Shown here: positions 32,838 to 44,719 of the stretch, piece after piece
How positions within the stretch are numbered: position 1 is the stretch's first letter
How the letters are laid out: each line of letters opens with the position of its first letter
Origin: Schistocerca nitens
Taxonomy: Eukaryota > Arthropoda > Insecta > Orthoptera > Acrididae
Direction: 5' to 3'
NCBI RefSeq assembly: GCF_023898315.1
Contig: NC_064623.1
Span: forward strand, 22,031,640 to 22,095,639
Length of the DNA stretch: 64,000 bases
Notes under the pieces: model-generated
Told to the model about the DNA's origin: nothing
What the model saw: the letters and a program-made list of their open reading frames with translations, nothing else
Databases searched by the model: none
Translations under genes and position numbers: made by a program

Positions 32838-35800
32838 TTGTTGTTGTGGTCTTCAGTCCTGAGACTGGTTTGATGCAGCTCTCCATGCTACTCTATCCTG
32901 TGCAAGCTTCTTCATCTCCCAGTACCTACTGCAACCTACATCCTTCTGAATCTGCTTAGTGTATTGATCTCTTGGTCTCCCTCTACGATTTTTACCCTCT
33001 ACGCTGCCCTCCAATGCTAAATTTGTGATCCCTTGATGCCTCAAAACATGTCCTACCAACCGATCCCTTCTTCTAGTCAAGTTGTGCCACAACCTTCTCT
33101 TCTCCCCAATCCTATTCAATACCTCCTCATTAGTTATGTGATCTACCCACCTTATCTTCAGCATTCTTCTGTAGCACCACATTTCGAAAGCTTCTATTCT
33201 CTTCTTGTCCAAACTAGTTATCGTCCATGTCTCACTTCCATACATGGCTACACTCCATACAAATACTTTCAGAAACGACTTCCTGACACCTGAATCTATA
33301 TTCGATGTTAAAAAATTTCTCTTCTTGAGAAACGCTTTCCTTGCCATTGCCAGTCTACATTTTATATCCTCTCTACTTCGACCATAATTGGTTATTTTAC
33401 TCCCTAAATAGCAAAACTCCTTTACTACTTTAAGTGTCTCATTTCCTAATCTAATTCCCTCAGCATCACCCGACTTTATTTGACTACATTCCATTATCCT
33501 CGTTTTGCTTTTGTTGATGGTCATCTTATATCCTCCTTTCAAGACACTGTCCATTCCGTTCAACTGCTCTTCCAAGTCCTTTGCTGTCTCTGACAGAATT
33601 ACAATGTCATCGGCGAACCTCAAAGTTTTTACTTCTTCTCCATGAATTTTAATACCTACTCCGAATTTTTCTTTTGTTTCCTTTACTGCTTGCTCAATAT
33701 ACAGATTGAATAACAACGGGGAGAGGCTACAACCCTGTCACACTCCTTTCCCAACCACTGCTTCCCTTTCATGCCCCTCGACTCTTATAACTGCCATCTG
33801 GTTTCTGTACAAATTGTAAATAGCCTTTCACTCCCTGTATTTTACTCCTGCCACCTTCAGAATTCGAAAGAGAGTATTCCAGTCAACATTGTCAAAAGCT
33901 TTCTCTAAGTCTACAAATGCTAGAAATGTAGGTTTGCCTTTTCTTAATCTTTCTTCCAAGATAAGTCGTAAGGTCAGTATTGCCTCACGTGTTCCAACAT
34001 TTCTACGGAATCCAAACTGATCTTCCCCGAGGTCGGCTTCTACCAGTTTTTCCATTCGTCTGTAAAGAATTCGCATTAGTATTTTGCAGCTGTGGCTTAT
34101 TAAACTGATAGTTCGGTGATTTTCACATCTGTCAACACCTCCTTTCTTTGGGATTGGAATTATTATATTCTTCTTGAAGTCTGAGGGTATTTCGCCTGTC
34201 TCATACATCTTGCTCACCAGATGGTAGAGTTTTGTCATGACTGGCTCTCCCAAGGCCATCAGTAGTTCTAATGGAATGTTGTCTATTCCCGGGGCCTTGT
34301 TTCGACTCAGGTCCTTCAGTGCTCTGTCAAACTCTTCACGCAGTATCTTATCTCCCATTTCGTCTTCATCTACATCCTCTTCCATTTCCATAATATTGTC
34401 CTCAATTACATCGCCCTAGTATTAACCCTCTATATACTCCTTCCACCTTTCTGCTTTCCGTTCTTTGCTTAGAACTGGGTTGCCATCTGAGCTCTTGATA
34501 TTCATACAAGTGGTTCTCTTCTCTCCAAAGGTCTCTTTAATTTTCCTGTAGGCAGTATCTATCTTACCCCTAGTGAGACAAGCCTCTACATCCTTACATT
34601 TGTCCTCTAGCTATCCCTGCTTAGCTATTTTGCACTTCCTGTCGATTTCATTTTTGAGACGTTTGTATTCCTTTTTGCCTGCTTCATTTACTGCATTTTT
34701 GTATTTTCTCCTTTCATCTATTAAATTCAATATTTCTTCTGTTATCCAAGGATTTCTATTAGCCCTCGTCTTTTTACCTACTTGATCGTCTGCTGCCTTC
34801 ACCACTTCATCCCTCAGAGCTACCCATTCTTCTTCTACTGTATTTCTTTCCCCCATTCCTGTCAATTGTTCCCTTATGCTCTCCCTGAAACACTCTACAA
34901 CCTCTGGTTCTTTCAGTTTATCCAGGTCCCATCTCCTTAAATTCCCACCTTTTTGCAGTTTCTTCAGTTTCAATCTGCAGTTCATAACCAATAGATTGTG
35001 GTCAGAATCCACATCTGCCCCAGGAAATGTCTTACAATTTAAAACCTGGTTCCTGAATCTCTGTCTTACCATTATATAATCTATCTGAAACCTGTCAGTA
35101 TCTCCAGGCTTCTTCCACGTATACAGCCTCCTTTCATGATTCTTGAACCAAGTGTTAGCTATGATTAAGTTATGCTCTGTGCAAAATTCTACAAGGCAGC
35201 TTCCTCTTTCATTCCTTCCCCCCAATCCATATTCACCTACTATGTTTCCTTCTCTCCCTTTTCCTACCGACGAATTCCAGTCACCCATGACTATTAAATT
35301 TTCGTCTACCTTCACTACCTGAATAATTTCTTTTATCTCGTCGTACATTTCATCTATTTCTTCATCATCTGCAGAGCTAGTTGGCATATAAACTTGTACT
35401 ACTGTAGTAGGCATGGGCTTTGTGTCTATCTTGGCCACAATAATGCGTTCACTATGCTATTTGTAGTAGCTAACCCGCACTCCTATTTTTTTATTCATTA
35501 TTAAACCTACTCCTGCATTACCCCTATTTGATTTTGTATTTATAACCCTGTAATCACCTGACCAAAAGTCTTGTTCCACCTGCCACCAAACTTCACTAAT
35601 TCCCACTATATCTAACTTTAACCTATCCATCTACCTTTTTCAATTTTCTAACCTACCTGCCCGATTAAGTGATCTGACATTCCACGCTCCGATCCGTAGA
35701 ACGCCAGTTTTCTTTCTCCTGATAACGACGTCCTCTTGAGTAGTCCCCGCCCGGAGATCCGACTGGGGGACTATTTTACCTCCGGAATATTTTACCCAAG

Positions 35801-36113
35801 AGGATGCCATCATCATTTAATCATACAGTAGAGCTGCATGTCCTCGGGAAAAATTACAGCTGTAGTTTCCCCTTGCTTTCAGCCATTCGCAGTACCAGCA
35901 CAGCAAGGCCGTTTTGGTTAATGTTACAAGGCCAGATCAGTCAATCATCCAGACTGTTGCCCCTGCAACTACTGAAAAGGCTGCTGCCCCTCTTCAGGAA
36001 CCACGTTTGTCTGGCCTCTCAACAGATACCCCTCCCTTGTGGTTGCACCTACGGTACGGCCATCTGTATCGCTGAGGCACGCAAGCCTCCCCACCAACGG
36101 CAAGGTCCATGGT
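32838..36113 (-). mobile_element. Near full-length RTE-like LINE
   Basis: 3.3 kb, minus strand. Ends 3' with (CAA)n (TTGTTGTTG at 32838-32848 on plus) after GCATCAAACCAGTCTCAGGA. The 5' leader at 35700-36110 contains the splice-like AGCACAGCAAGGCCGTTTTG region and stops at the CATGGTTCATGGTTCAT slippage. Same subfamily as the truncated copy at 58266-59512. Confidence 0.9.
32853..35438 (-). pseudogene. RTE-like LINE ORF: endonuclease and reverse transcriptase with in-frame stops
   Basis: All coding blocks lie in one frame; decay is by point stops rather than indels. Endonuclease: VVQVYMPTSSADDEE, LIVMGDWNSSVG, DRFQIDYIMVRQRF and DVDSDHNLLV. Linker and RT: NHRTISLISHSCKILMRILY, EDQFGFRRNVGTREAI, AFVDLEKAFDNVDW, GCSLSPLLFNLYIEQA and active site FADD (RFADDIVIL). 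C-terminal tail: GSETWTI, AFEMWCYRRMLKIRW, RRDRLVGHVLRH. Stops lie at 34611-34613, two near 34430, at 33828-33830 and near 33737; the open pieces begin at non-AUG codons, so 35438 is not a true start and the frame continues upstream with another stop. Confidence 0.92.
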
Positions 36114-36208
36114 TCATGGTTCATGGTTCATATTTCATATTTCATATTTCATTAAAAACATAAAAAAGCATATTGGGAGTTGGTCAAATTGTAAATCAGT
36201 ATAAAAAC

Positions 36209-36404
36209 TTAGACTTTAGGTGTTAATGCAGTATTTGATAAAAAAACAACTGAATCACGAACGTCAGGCTGCAATGTGTTCAAAGATCCAACACAAACTA
36301 CCGATGAGGATTTATACGGGGTATTTGATTTTCTGGTGCTTCGTCGTACTGGAGTTGCCACATAATGCAAAGATTTTGGCTCCACACCAAGGTCAGCACT
36401 CAGC
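36209..36404 (-). CDS. Terminal coding exon, CKAP2 C-terminal-domain-like
   Basis: Acceptor TTTATATTGCAG directly precedes 36404; 65 codons in phase to TAA at 36209-36211, no lesions. Encoded tail: SADLGVEPKSLHYVATPVRR, STRKSN.., VVCVGSLNTLQPD..SVVFLSNTALTPKV. The pattern TPVRRS-R, then V-x-SL-x-x-L, then F-x-x-N-x-AL is what I recall of the C-terminal domain of cytoskeleton-associated protein 2 and its paralogue, microtubule-binding mitotic spindle proteins. Starts in phase 2. It cannot be spliced directly to the exon at 50169-50772, which ends in phase 1, so at least one more exon is needed. It has no ATG of its own. Function is inferred from motif resemblance only. Confidence 0.55.
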
Positions 36405-37415
36405 CTGCAATATAAATAACTTTGTAAACAAACAAGACATTAACATGCTTAACAAGATGACAAATGTGTCCCTACAAGATAGACAGTAAAATTGAAAATG
36501 TTACTCTATAAAAATTGATGCAACATAAAAATTTAATACCCACAAACTTAAATCAGATTTCTTCACTTGCTGAGAGAAACAAATGTAATGAAGAGAACAT
36601 GCTACCAGCGATGACACTGAAGTAATTTTCAACACTAGTACTTGACCAAGTCAGCATATGGTTAATGAACACTATGTTGTGCATTAACACACTAAGGTAA
36701 ATCCTGAACATCTACACTGGATGTGATGGAGAGATGTAACGAACTTTGAGAGTTTGAAACCAGGACATGAAGCTCTACATCCAAATGATGCCTCTCAGCA
36801 GCAGCAATGTATATTTCAATATGAAAATTCCACTACTACTTCACATACAAAATATTTATTTAATTTGTACTATTAGCCCTCTAACTACTAATCAAATTAT
36901 AAATTCATCAACAGAAGGCAACTATATCACCTTGTGTACTCTCTTCAAATGAAGAATGCGACACAAGTAGTTATTCCACAACAGAGGTGCAAATCATGTA
37001 AATATCTCCATTCTTTTGACAGTTCATAGAATTTAAATCTCTATTGTTACAGGACACCATTTGTTAACATCAGAGGACCAAAATTGCAATAATAGTGAAA
37101 CAAATCTTAACGGTAAGCAAAAGGTGACCATGTTGTCATTTCTAAAACTCTGTAAGTTCAACACTGATTGTATGAATTATTCTGTAATGGTTTAAGAGGG
37201 TGGTATTATAGATCACAACAGTATGGTTATCAGTGATCTGGATATAAGCATATGGGTTTAGTTAAAAAAAAATTTTATATATATGCCTTTCCTCACATGC
37301 AGTACTACTGTCAATGCATAACAACCAGCCACAAGTGCTGGCTTATTCACCAACAATCATTAACACTCAAGGAGATCAAAAGATCCAGCATGGGTAAAAT
37401 ATTACTCTAACTAAG
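36405..37415. other. AT-rich stretch, no exon recognised
   Basis: Would be intronic if the minus-strand gene is real. No open splice-bounded segment convincing enough to call. Confidence 0.4.
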
Positions 37416-37419
37416 GGCT

Positions 37420-38690
37420 CACGTTCAGAGGATGTCATGTTTCCAAATAGAGAAGGAATTAGCATATTTCATTAAAATATAAGAGGTATTAGAGATAAGC
37501 TTATAGATGTTGACTCTGAAATTATTGGTATGTCAGAGGACCACTTAAATAATTTGACAATTCAGATGCTTCCTTTACCAGGATACAGATTAGCTGGCTG
37601 TTTTTCAAGGAGTTACTTGCGGGTGGAGGAGTGGCTATATACGTTAAAAAAACTAAACTTCTAATTGTTGTTGTTTATAGGTCGCCTAACTCTGGCTTCA
37701 GACCATTTCTGCTCAAGCTAGAGTGGGTTCTTGATTCACATTGTAAGAAGTACCAGAAATAAGTTGTATGTGGTGACTTCAATATAAATTTTATATATAA
37801 CACAAAAAAAAGAATGTTGGTAGATCTCCTAAATTCATATGATCTGATACAGATTGTGTTTTTTGCAACTACAATGCAGGGGAACAGTAGCACAGCCTTA
37901 GACAATATTTTTATTCATTCTTCATTACTAGATGGGCGTTCTGTTAGTAAAAGGGTGAATGGCCTTTTGACCATGATGCACATATTTTAATACTAAAAGG
38001 CTTTTGTATTCAAACACATGTCACATATAATTACAAACTATGTAGGAAAGTTAATCCAACAGCAATAGCGTTTTTTTTAAACCTTGCCAAGGAACAAGAG
38101 TGGCTGGATGTTTATAGTGCCATTAGCATAGATGATAAATACAATGCTTTCCTTAACACATTTCTCATGCTCTTTGAGAGTTTCTTTTCATTAGAATGTT
38201 CTAAATGGGGTACTAGCAGTAATAGGCAGCCCGGGCGGCTGACTAATGGGATAAGGATATCATGTAGAACAAAGTGGGAATTATATCAAACTGTTAGAAG
38301 CAGTCACAATCAAGCTACAGTAGCCCATTACAAACAGTATTGTAAGATACTTTAAAATGTTATTAGGAACGCAAAGAGAATGTGGCAAGCAAATAGAATA
38401 GCTAATTCACAGGATAAAATTAAAACCGTATGATCACTTGGGAAGGAACTGTCCGGTCAGCAGCACAACGTCGACGATATAAAGTCAGTTCGTAGTAAAA
38501 ATATTTATGTTACTGATAAATCAGATATATGTACAGTATTTAACAATAATTTTCTGCGCATTGCTGGTGAATTAAACAGGGAATCATATAACTTTCTTGG
38601 CAAATGCCTTTCTGAGATTGATGTCTGAAATACTCCTCTGTGATACAGACAAGGGGGATTGAGTCTATAATTAAATCACTGAAGGCTAAG
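37420..38690 (+). pseudogene. jockey-like LINE, endonuclease and linker region
   Basis: Plus-strand frames give NIRGIRDKLIDVDSEIIGMS (endonuclease N-terminus), LPLPGYRLA and a GGVAIYV-like block, then a linker with NRQPGRLTNGIRISCRTKWELY and RNAKRMWQANRIANSQDKIK. Frameshifts and stops abound. 37960-38690 aligns with 61350-61892 plus 63322-63540, showing where the latter is interrupted. Cut off at 38691 by the start of a minus-strand I-type LINE. Confidence 0.75.
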
Positions 38691-39127
38691 GTTGGTTGGT
38701 TGATTGGTTGGTTGGTTGGTTGGTTTTGTTTTGGGGTTTGATGGGGGCTAAACATCGAGGTCATCAGCCCCCTGTTCCAAATAGACATACTTGTAAAAGG
38801 CCTATACAGTAAAAGTGTAACCTCTGCACCCAGAGGGAGGGAACACCAAGGGGTACAGAGCTACAATTAACACCGCAATAACACGAAATAGAGGACACTT
38901 AAAAGGAGCACAGCAAATAGTTGACTAGAGTAAAACAGACTACAGTGGTTGATGGATCTGGTAAAAGGTCAACCACTCACCAACAAACGAAGAACCTCCA
39001 GCTGGAAAGCGTTGATAGAGGTACGAACACAACTTGTTACCATAAAAGACACTATTTTGGTATCCACTTCACAATTAAAAGTTGCTGGAGTGTGTGTAGC
39101 TTGAGGAATCATGTGAGATCGCCCACA

Positions 39128-42100
39128 CTATAATGAGTGATAAAACCCAGTTGTACGGATAAAACTTAAAACTGATTCAGTTATAGAGGCATCGTTACCT
39201 AGAATTAAAGAAAGTGCAGCTGCTAAATTAAAGGACTGCCTTAAGGGGGCTAAAAGGGGGCAGTCCATCAGAAGATCGACCACTGTCAGCCCTGCATCAC
39301 AGCGACACTTGGGCGGATTCTTACGGCGAAGGAGATAGCTGTGGGTCAACTGCGTATGTCCAATTCGGAGACGGCAGAGAACAACCGAGACCCTATGCGT
39401 GCTCCTCAAGGATGAGTTCCATACGGCCGTGGACGACTTTACCATGCGGAGCTTACTTGGTGTGTTCAAGACAGACCATTCAGAGTTCCACACATCGCGG
39501 ACCTTGCGATGTAGGGCTGACCGGAGATCTCTTTCCACGAGACCAAGCTCCAGGGGTGGCGAAGTGGTGGCCTGCTTGGCCAACCGATCGACACGTTCGT
39601 TTCCTGGAATGCCGATGTGGCCCGAGGTCCACACAAACGTCGCTAACGACCACACTCGGCAGAGCAAAAACAGCATCTTTAATACCGTGCACCGAAAGGT
39701 CCCGAGAAAAACACTGGTCGAGTGCTTGCAATCCACTCAGGGAGTCACTGCAGATGACAAATGACTCCCCAGGGCAGGAGGAAAGGTGAGCGAGTGCACG
39801 ATAAAGAGTAACCAGCTCCGCAGAGAAAACACTGCTGCCACAAGGCAGGGAATGCTGCTCAACGTAGTCGCCGTGGATGATAGCAAACCCAGTGCATCCA
39901 TCGACGACAGAACCATTGGTGTAGACTACATCTGCATCGCGATATGAGGCAAGAAGAGCAATGAATTGTTGACGAAGACTGGTAGGTGGAATGGAGGACA
40001 GAGTCGCAGGACAAACCCAAGCAAAGCCGCAAGTGAGGGAGGGACCAAGGAGGGGTACAAGAAGAGGGCTGGAAGGATGGAGGAAGGGGAAAGGACTCTA
40101 GTGACGAGAGAAGGGAACGAATGCGGACCACGATCGGGAGACCCGACCTAGGCTGCCGTCGTGGGGAGGGGAGTGCAGAAGATTGAAAAAGGAGCCTGTG
40201 GTTTGGGCCGTGGGGTGATTGGTGGTGGTGGTGGTGGTGGTTAGTGTTTAACGTCCCGTCGACAACGAGGTCATTAGAGACGGAGCGTAGGCTCGGGTTA
40301 GGGAAGGACTGGGAAGGAAATCGGCCGTGCCCTTTCAAAGGAACCATCCCGGCATTTGCCTGAAATGATTTAGGGAAATCACGGAAAACCTAAATCAGGA
40401 TGACCAGAGACGGGATTGAACTGTCGTCCTCCCGAATGAGAGTCCAGTGTGCTAACCACTGCGCCACCTCGCCCGGTCCGTGGGGTGAGGCATGGACATG
40501 GGCGATGTATGACACAAGCAACTGTTGTCGGCAGAATCTTAGGGGAGGGATTCCAGCTTCTACAAGAAGGCTAGTCACCGGACTAGTGCGGAGGGCACCT
40601 GTCGCCCGTCTGACGCCACAATGGAGAATCGGATCGAGGATCTGCAACGTTGAAGGTGTTGCTGAGTCGTACACCACACTCCTGTAGTCAAGATGGGACT
40701 GGACTAAGGCCTTATAGAGCTGTAGGAGGGTTGTTCTTGCAGCCCCCCAAATGGTGTGGCTGAGGCAGCGAAGGATGTTGAGGTGCCGCCAGCGCCGTTG
40801 TTTAAGCTCGCGAAGGTGAGGTGTCCAAGTGAGCTGAGCATCAAACAGCATGCCAAGAAAGCGATGCGTCTCCTCAATACGAAGGAGTTCATTGGCAAAG
40901 TAGAGCTCTGGATGGTGGTGGACCGTTTGACAATGACAGAAATGCATCACTCGGGTCTTAGAGGCTGAGAACTGAAAACCATGGTTGGATGCCCAAAAAT
41001 GTGCCTTACGGATAGCTCCCTGCAGCCACCGTTCAGCAACACTGATGCTTGGGGAACTGTAATAAAGACAAAAGTCATCGGCATATAGAGAGGAACAGAC
41101 CGATGAGCCCACCGCAGCCGCAAGACCATTAATCGCAACCAAAAAGAGGAGAACACTGAGAACCGAGCCCTGCGGGACATGGTTCTCCTGAATATGAGCA
41201 GAGCTAAAATAAGTGCCAACTCCAACCCGAAAGGAGCGATTGGAGAGATAATTCCGTAGAAAAATCGGAAGTGGAACCCTTAAGCCCCATTCGTGCAGCG
41301 TAGCAAGGATATGATGGTGCCAGGTGGTATCGTACGCTTTCCAAAGATCAAAGAAAACAGCAACTAGATGTTCTCGCCGAGTAAAAGCTGTACAAATAGC
41401 CGACTCTAGCGAGACTAAATTGTCTATTGCTGAGCAGCCCTGATGGAAGCCCGCCCTGTTGCTGGGCCAGGAGGCCCCGAGCTTCGAGGACCCACATGAG
41501 CCGCCGACTCACCATCCGTTCCAGGAGTTTGCAGATAACGTTGGTAAGGCAGATAGGGCGATAGCTACCAATCACCAGCGGATCTGCACCAGGTTTCAGC
41601 ATCGGGATGGTAACGCTATCCTGCCAACGTGTTGTGAAAACGCCCTCCATCCAGATGCGGTTAAACAGGGCGAGTAATTCACCCTGATAGTGCACCGAGA
41701 GATGGCGAAGAAACTGGTTGTGAACTCGGTCTGGACCTGGAGACTTATCGGGGCAAGCTGTAAGTGCACTTTGGAACTCCCATTCACTAAACGGGGCGTT
41801 GTATAGTTCCTAACAGTGCGTGCGAAACGACAACTGCATATGCTCAGCCTGCTCTTTAATGGCGCGGAATTCTGCGCTGTAGCCTGCTGTCGCGGAACTA
41901 CGAGAGAAGTACTCTGCCAGATGTTCAGCGATGGCGAGTGGGTCAGTACAAAGTGTACCCCCAGGAGAAAGGCAAGAGACAGACGCATGAGGGCGAAAGC
42001 CAAAAATGCGCCGAACCCGCGACCACACCTGAGATGGGGAGGTGCCAGAACCTATGGTGGCAACATATCTTTCCCAGCAGTCTGTTTGCTCTGCCAGATT

Positions 42101-42675
42101 AACCGCCGAGCCCGGGGCCGCAGCCGTTTAAAGGCAACCAGATTCTCTAGGGAACGATGACGCTGGTGTTGTTGCAGGGCTCACCAGCGGTCCCGGATAG
42201 CTTCTGCAATCTCTGGTGTCTACCAAGGGACTGACTTACACCTTAGGGTACTTTAAGAACAGGGGACAGTTGCCTCGGCAGCAGGAACAATGGCCATAGT
42301 GACCTCGTCCACTGCCAAATCAATGTCGCCAGGAAACGGAGCAATGGCCATAGTAGCTGAGGTGTAGGCTGCCCAATCAGCTCCACGAAGAGACCATCGT
42401 GGCAGCTGGTCAGGAGGTTGGGATTGAAGAAGAGAAACCAGGATAGGAAAGTGGTTGCTACCACAGAGATGGTCGTGGACCCTCCAACTGAGGTATGGAA
42501 GAAGACCTGGGCTACTAAGAGAGAGATCAATGGCCGAGTATGTGCCATGAGTCAAACTAAAATATGTGGGAGGCACCAGTGTTAAGGAGGCAAATGTCCT
42601 GCTGTGCCAAGAGAGCCTCAACGTTCCTACCCTGGCCCGAGATCTGGGCCCCACCCCATAAAGGGTGGTGGGCAT
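39128..42675 (-). pseudogene. I-type LINE ORF2 remnant (endonuclease end, RT, RNase H)
   Basis: From 42675: a HPLYG-like endonuclease end with YSAIDLSLSSPGL and GSNHFPI. RT blocks SYRPICLTNVICKLLERMV near 41600-41500, then YADD (SLYADDFCLYYSS) near 41090 and FLGMLFDAQLTWTPHL. RNase H end near 39640 with FVWTSGHIGIPGNERVDRLA, then HTQLTHSYLLRR and CRCDAGLTVVDLLMDCP. Frames change several times (for example near 41345 and 41700), and the SINE splits the region between RT and RNase H. Confidence 0.85.
40219..40477 (-). mobile_element. tRNA-derived SINE with (ACC)n tail and 11-bp duplication
   Basis: CCGTGGGGTGA flanks both sides (40208-40218, 40478-40488). The minus strand has a CCGGGCGAGGTGGCGCAGTG head, a B-box-like AGTTCAATCCC, and ends in (ACC)n. 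Same family as 52358-52600. Inserted into an already resident LINE. Confidence 0.92.
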
Positions 42676-43059
42676 TTAAGTAATGGAATATAAACAAAAC
42701 ACAGTATGCTGAAATACGCTCAACAGAAAATTATTATGCAATGAAATTTACAGTAAAAATGAAATTAATGTTAATCATTTGGTACCATAGTTTCAAGTTT
42801 GTATACTAGTTACACTTGTGTATGGTGTTCTTTAAGCATACTACAATTTCATATGTATACATACTGTAAGTGATGATACCAATTATATGTAAATATGTTT
42901 CCAAGTGAATAAATGCCCTTCTATTCCATATATGTTTTATTCCGTTTTTAAGAGAAACAACTAAACACAATTGGAGTATGAGGGAGACACATTTATGTTG
43001 GGTAGACCTTTCCTCAGCTAAGATGACAGTCAGCACAGTAATCTAATATCCAAAGAGGA

Positions 43060-43700
43060 AATCATAAAATCATTCAAAAGCTACTTTAAATGTTCGTTTC
43101 TGATTTTGCTCTTGACTATAATGAGTTATTAATGAAAACAATGACATTCCAGGAACAATACCAAATGAGCTATGAAGAAAGGAAAGACATCTGGATGCTG
43201 TATTTAAATACAAATTGTTAAAGCTGAAGACAAGGTAAAACTAAAGGAACTATCAAACTTGACTGTACAGGAACATAATTTGCAAAAATAAACTATAATT
43301 ATCTCAGCCTCTAATGTACAAGATACTTGGTGAAACTGTTGCCAACTTTCAAGTTAAGAATGAAATAAGAGACCGGAGTGCTGACTATAAATTACCTTTC
43401 TGATTTAATAAAAAAAAATTTTTTAAAAAATGTTAATAATGCAGAGACTGTGGCACACTCAGCTCAAAAAAGAATATGGAATTGTTGACAGACAAAAGTT
43501 AGTAGAAGTTCATGTCTATACAGAAAAAACGATGTGCAAACCCCGTATCTTCTACAGTCCTATTTTTGTGAAAGATCTTGCAGAGAATTTAAGAAAATTC
43601 TGGTCCTATGTAAAGTCACTAAGCAGCTTAAAAGCTTCTACATCTACAGAAGGTGGAGATAAATACGGAAACAAAAAACAATATTACCATGTCTAATATT
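43060..43700 (+). pseudogene. Possible LINE linker fragment
   Basis: 43430-43696 reads RLWHTQLKKEYGIVDRQKLV and ..IFVKDLAENLRKFWSYVKSL, which resembles the segment between endonuclease and RT in jockey/CR1-type LINEs (..NPKKFWSYIKS..). No catalytic block is present, so the assignment is weak. 42690-43050 shows nothing. Confidence 0.35.
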
Positions 43701-43719
43701 ATGTAGAAAACTTAAGCAT

Positions 43720-44345
43720 TCAAAACACGTTCCAGTTGTGTCAGAATGGATACAATACAGGTCCTGTATTATTTTCAAAGCAATCTTCCTGCAAAATAGT
43801 GGCAAGCTCAAATCACTGAACTCCCACCATGTTTCACTGGAGATGTTAACTCTGCTAGAAGTTGGAAACCGTCATACAAGACTCATCCAACTAAATGACA
43901 GTCTTCCATTGCGCCATAGCCCAGGTTTCATGTCTTCAGCGCCATGTTTTCCTGTTATAGGCGTTTGCATCACTGTTGAGTGGTTTTGGAATTCCAGCCC
44001 ACCCTGCAATTCCCTGCTGACGGCACTCCCTTTGTGTTTGTCACTGGCAGGATTCACAAGTGAGACAGTCAGTTCTGCAGTGACTTTTGCAGCTGATTTC
44101 TTTTTTGTCACAAGCTCTTTAATGACTCACTGTCACTATTACTCAGAACATGCTTTCATCCACATGATTTAGCAAATGATTTTTTTTTTTTTCATTTTCC
44201 CTGCAGGCTGTATACATCTTCGTTATGGTGCCTCTTTAAATACCAAACACTTTGGCTAGCTTGTTTACAGATGCATCCACAAAACGACAACAATTTGCCC
44301 ACATTTGAATTCACTTAACTCTGACATAATGCACTTACAACTACA
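43720..44345 (-). pseudogene. Tc1-like transposase (Tcb-type) remnant
   Basis: Minus strand starts MSELSEFKCGQIV (44310-44345 region), the usual beginning MSELSEFERGQIV of this group, and continues with KKSAAKVTAELTVSLVNPAS, SRELQGGLEFQNHS and WMSLV (position of the WSDES motif). Stops and frameshifts break the frame, and the catalytic second half is lost near 43720. 44345-44700 upstream on the minus strand is its untranslated end. Confidence 0.72.
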
Positions 44346-44465
44346 CAGACTGCTGCAGACAGACACCCCACCTGAACACAAACAACTGCCAATCTTTGTG
44401 GTCCAGCAGAATACCCAGCAGCCAGCCACACTGCCAGTTTGAAGGTCGGGCCCCAATGGCAGTCT

Positions 44466-44495
44466 GGGAGGGGAGGGGAGGGGAGGGGAGGGGCA
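44466..44495 (+). repeat. (GGGGA)n tract
   Basis: Five or six GGGGA units (GGGAGGGGAGGGGAGGGGAG). Four or more G4 runs with one-base loops could fold into a G-quadruplex. Confidence 0.9.
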
Positions 44496-44719
44496 TGTGA
44501 TTCATGATGCAAATCCAGGAAACACCATGGCTGGCAACCATGCAGACATTCTGACAGAATGCACCCATCACCCAGTATATAGCCAAGTAACTTGACAACG
44601 CATAATTGCAGGAAGAGGCAGACACTGACTACTTCATCGGAGTCTTTAATGTCTGCATGAAGGGCTCCATCACCGAATGCAAAAATCTTCAAACTCTTGA
44701 AACATAAATTGCAGACTTA

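Larger units (their letters stand above)
38691..42680 (-). mobile_element. Second I-type LINE, 5'-truncated
   Basis: 3' end is a (GGTT)n-rich segment and AGGTCATCAGCCCC at 38690-38775 (plus strand). Coding blocks run 42675 to 39128 on the minus strand and begin inside the endonuclease, so ORF1 and the endonuclease N-terminus are missing. Related to, but clearly older than, the copy at 24226-30290. Contains a SINE at 40219-40477. Confidence 0.88.

Noticed and set aside
37675..37905. Minus-strand 76-codon frame
   Set aside because: Antisense to the plus-strand LINE endonuclease region; no own support.
39859..40347. Minus-strand 162-codon frame with a His-rich run
   Set aside because: The His run is the (ACC)n tail of the nested SINE read through into the LINE; not a protein.
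43872..44111. Candidate host exon (KKSAAKVTAELTVSLVNPAS)
   Set aside because: At first considered a further exon of the minus-strand gene, but the order MSELSEF..AAKVTAEL..RELQ..PK matches a Tc1-like transposase and the surroundings lack splice sites.
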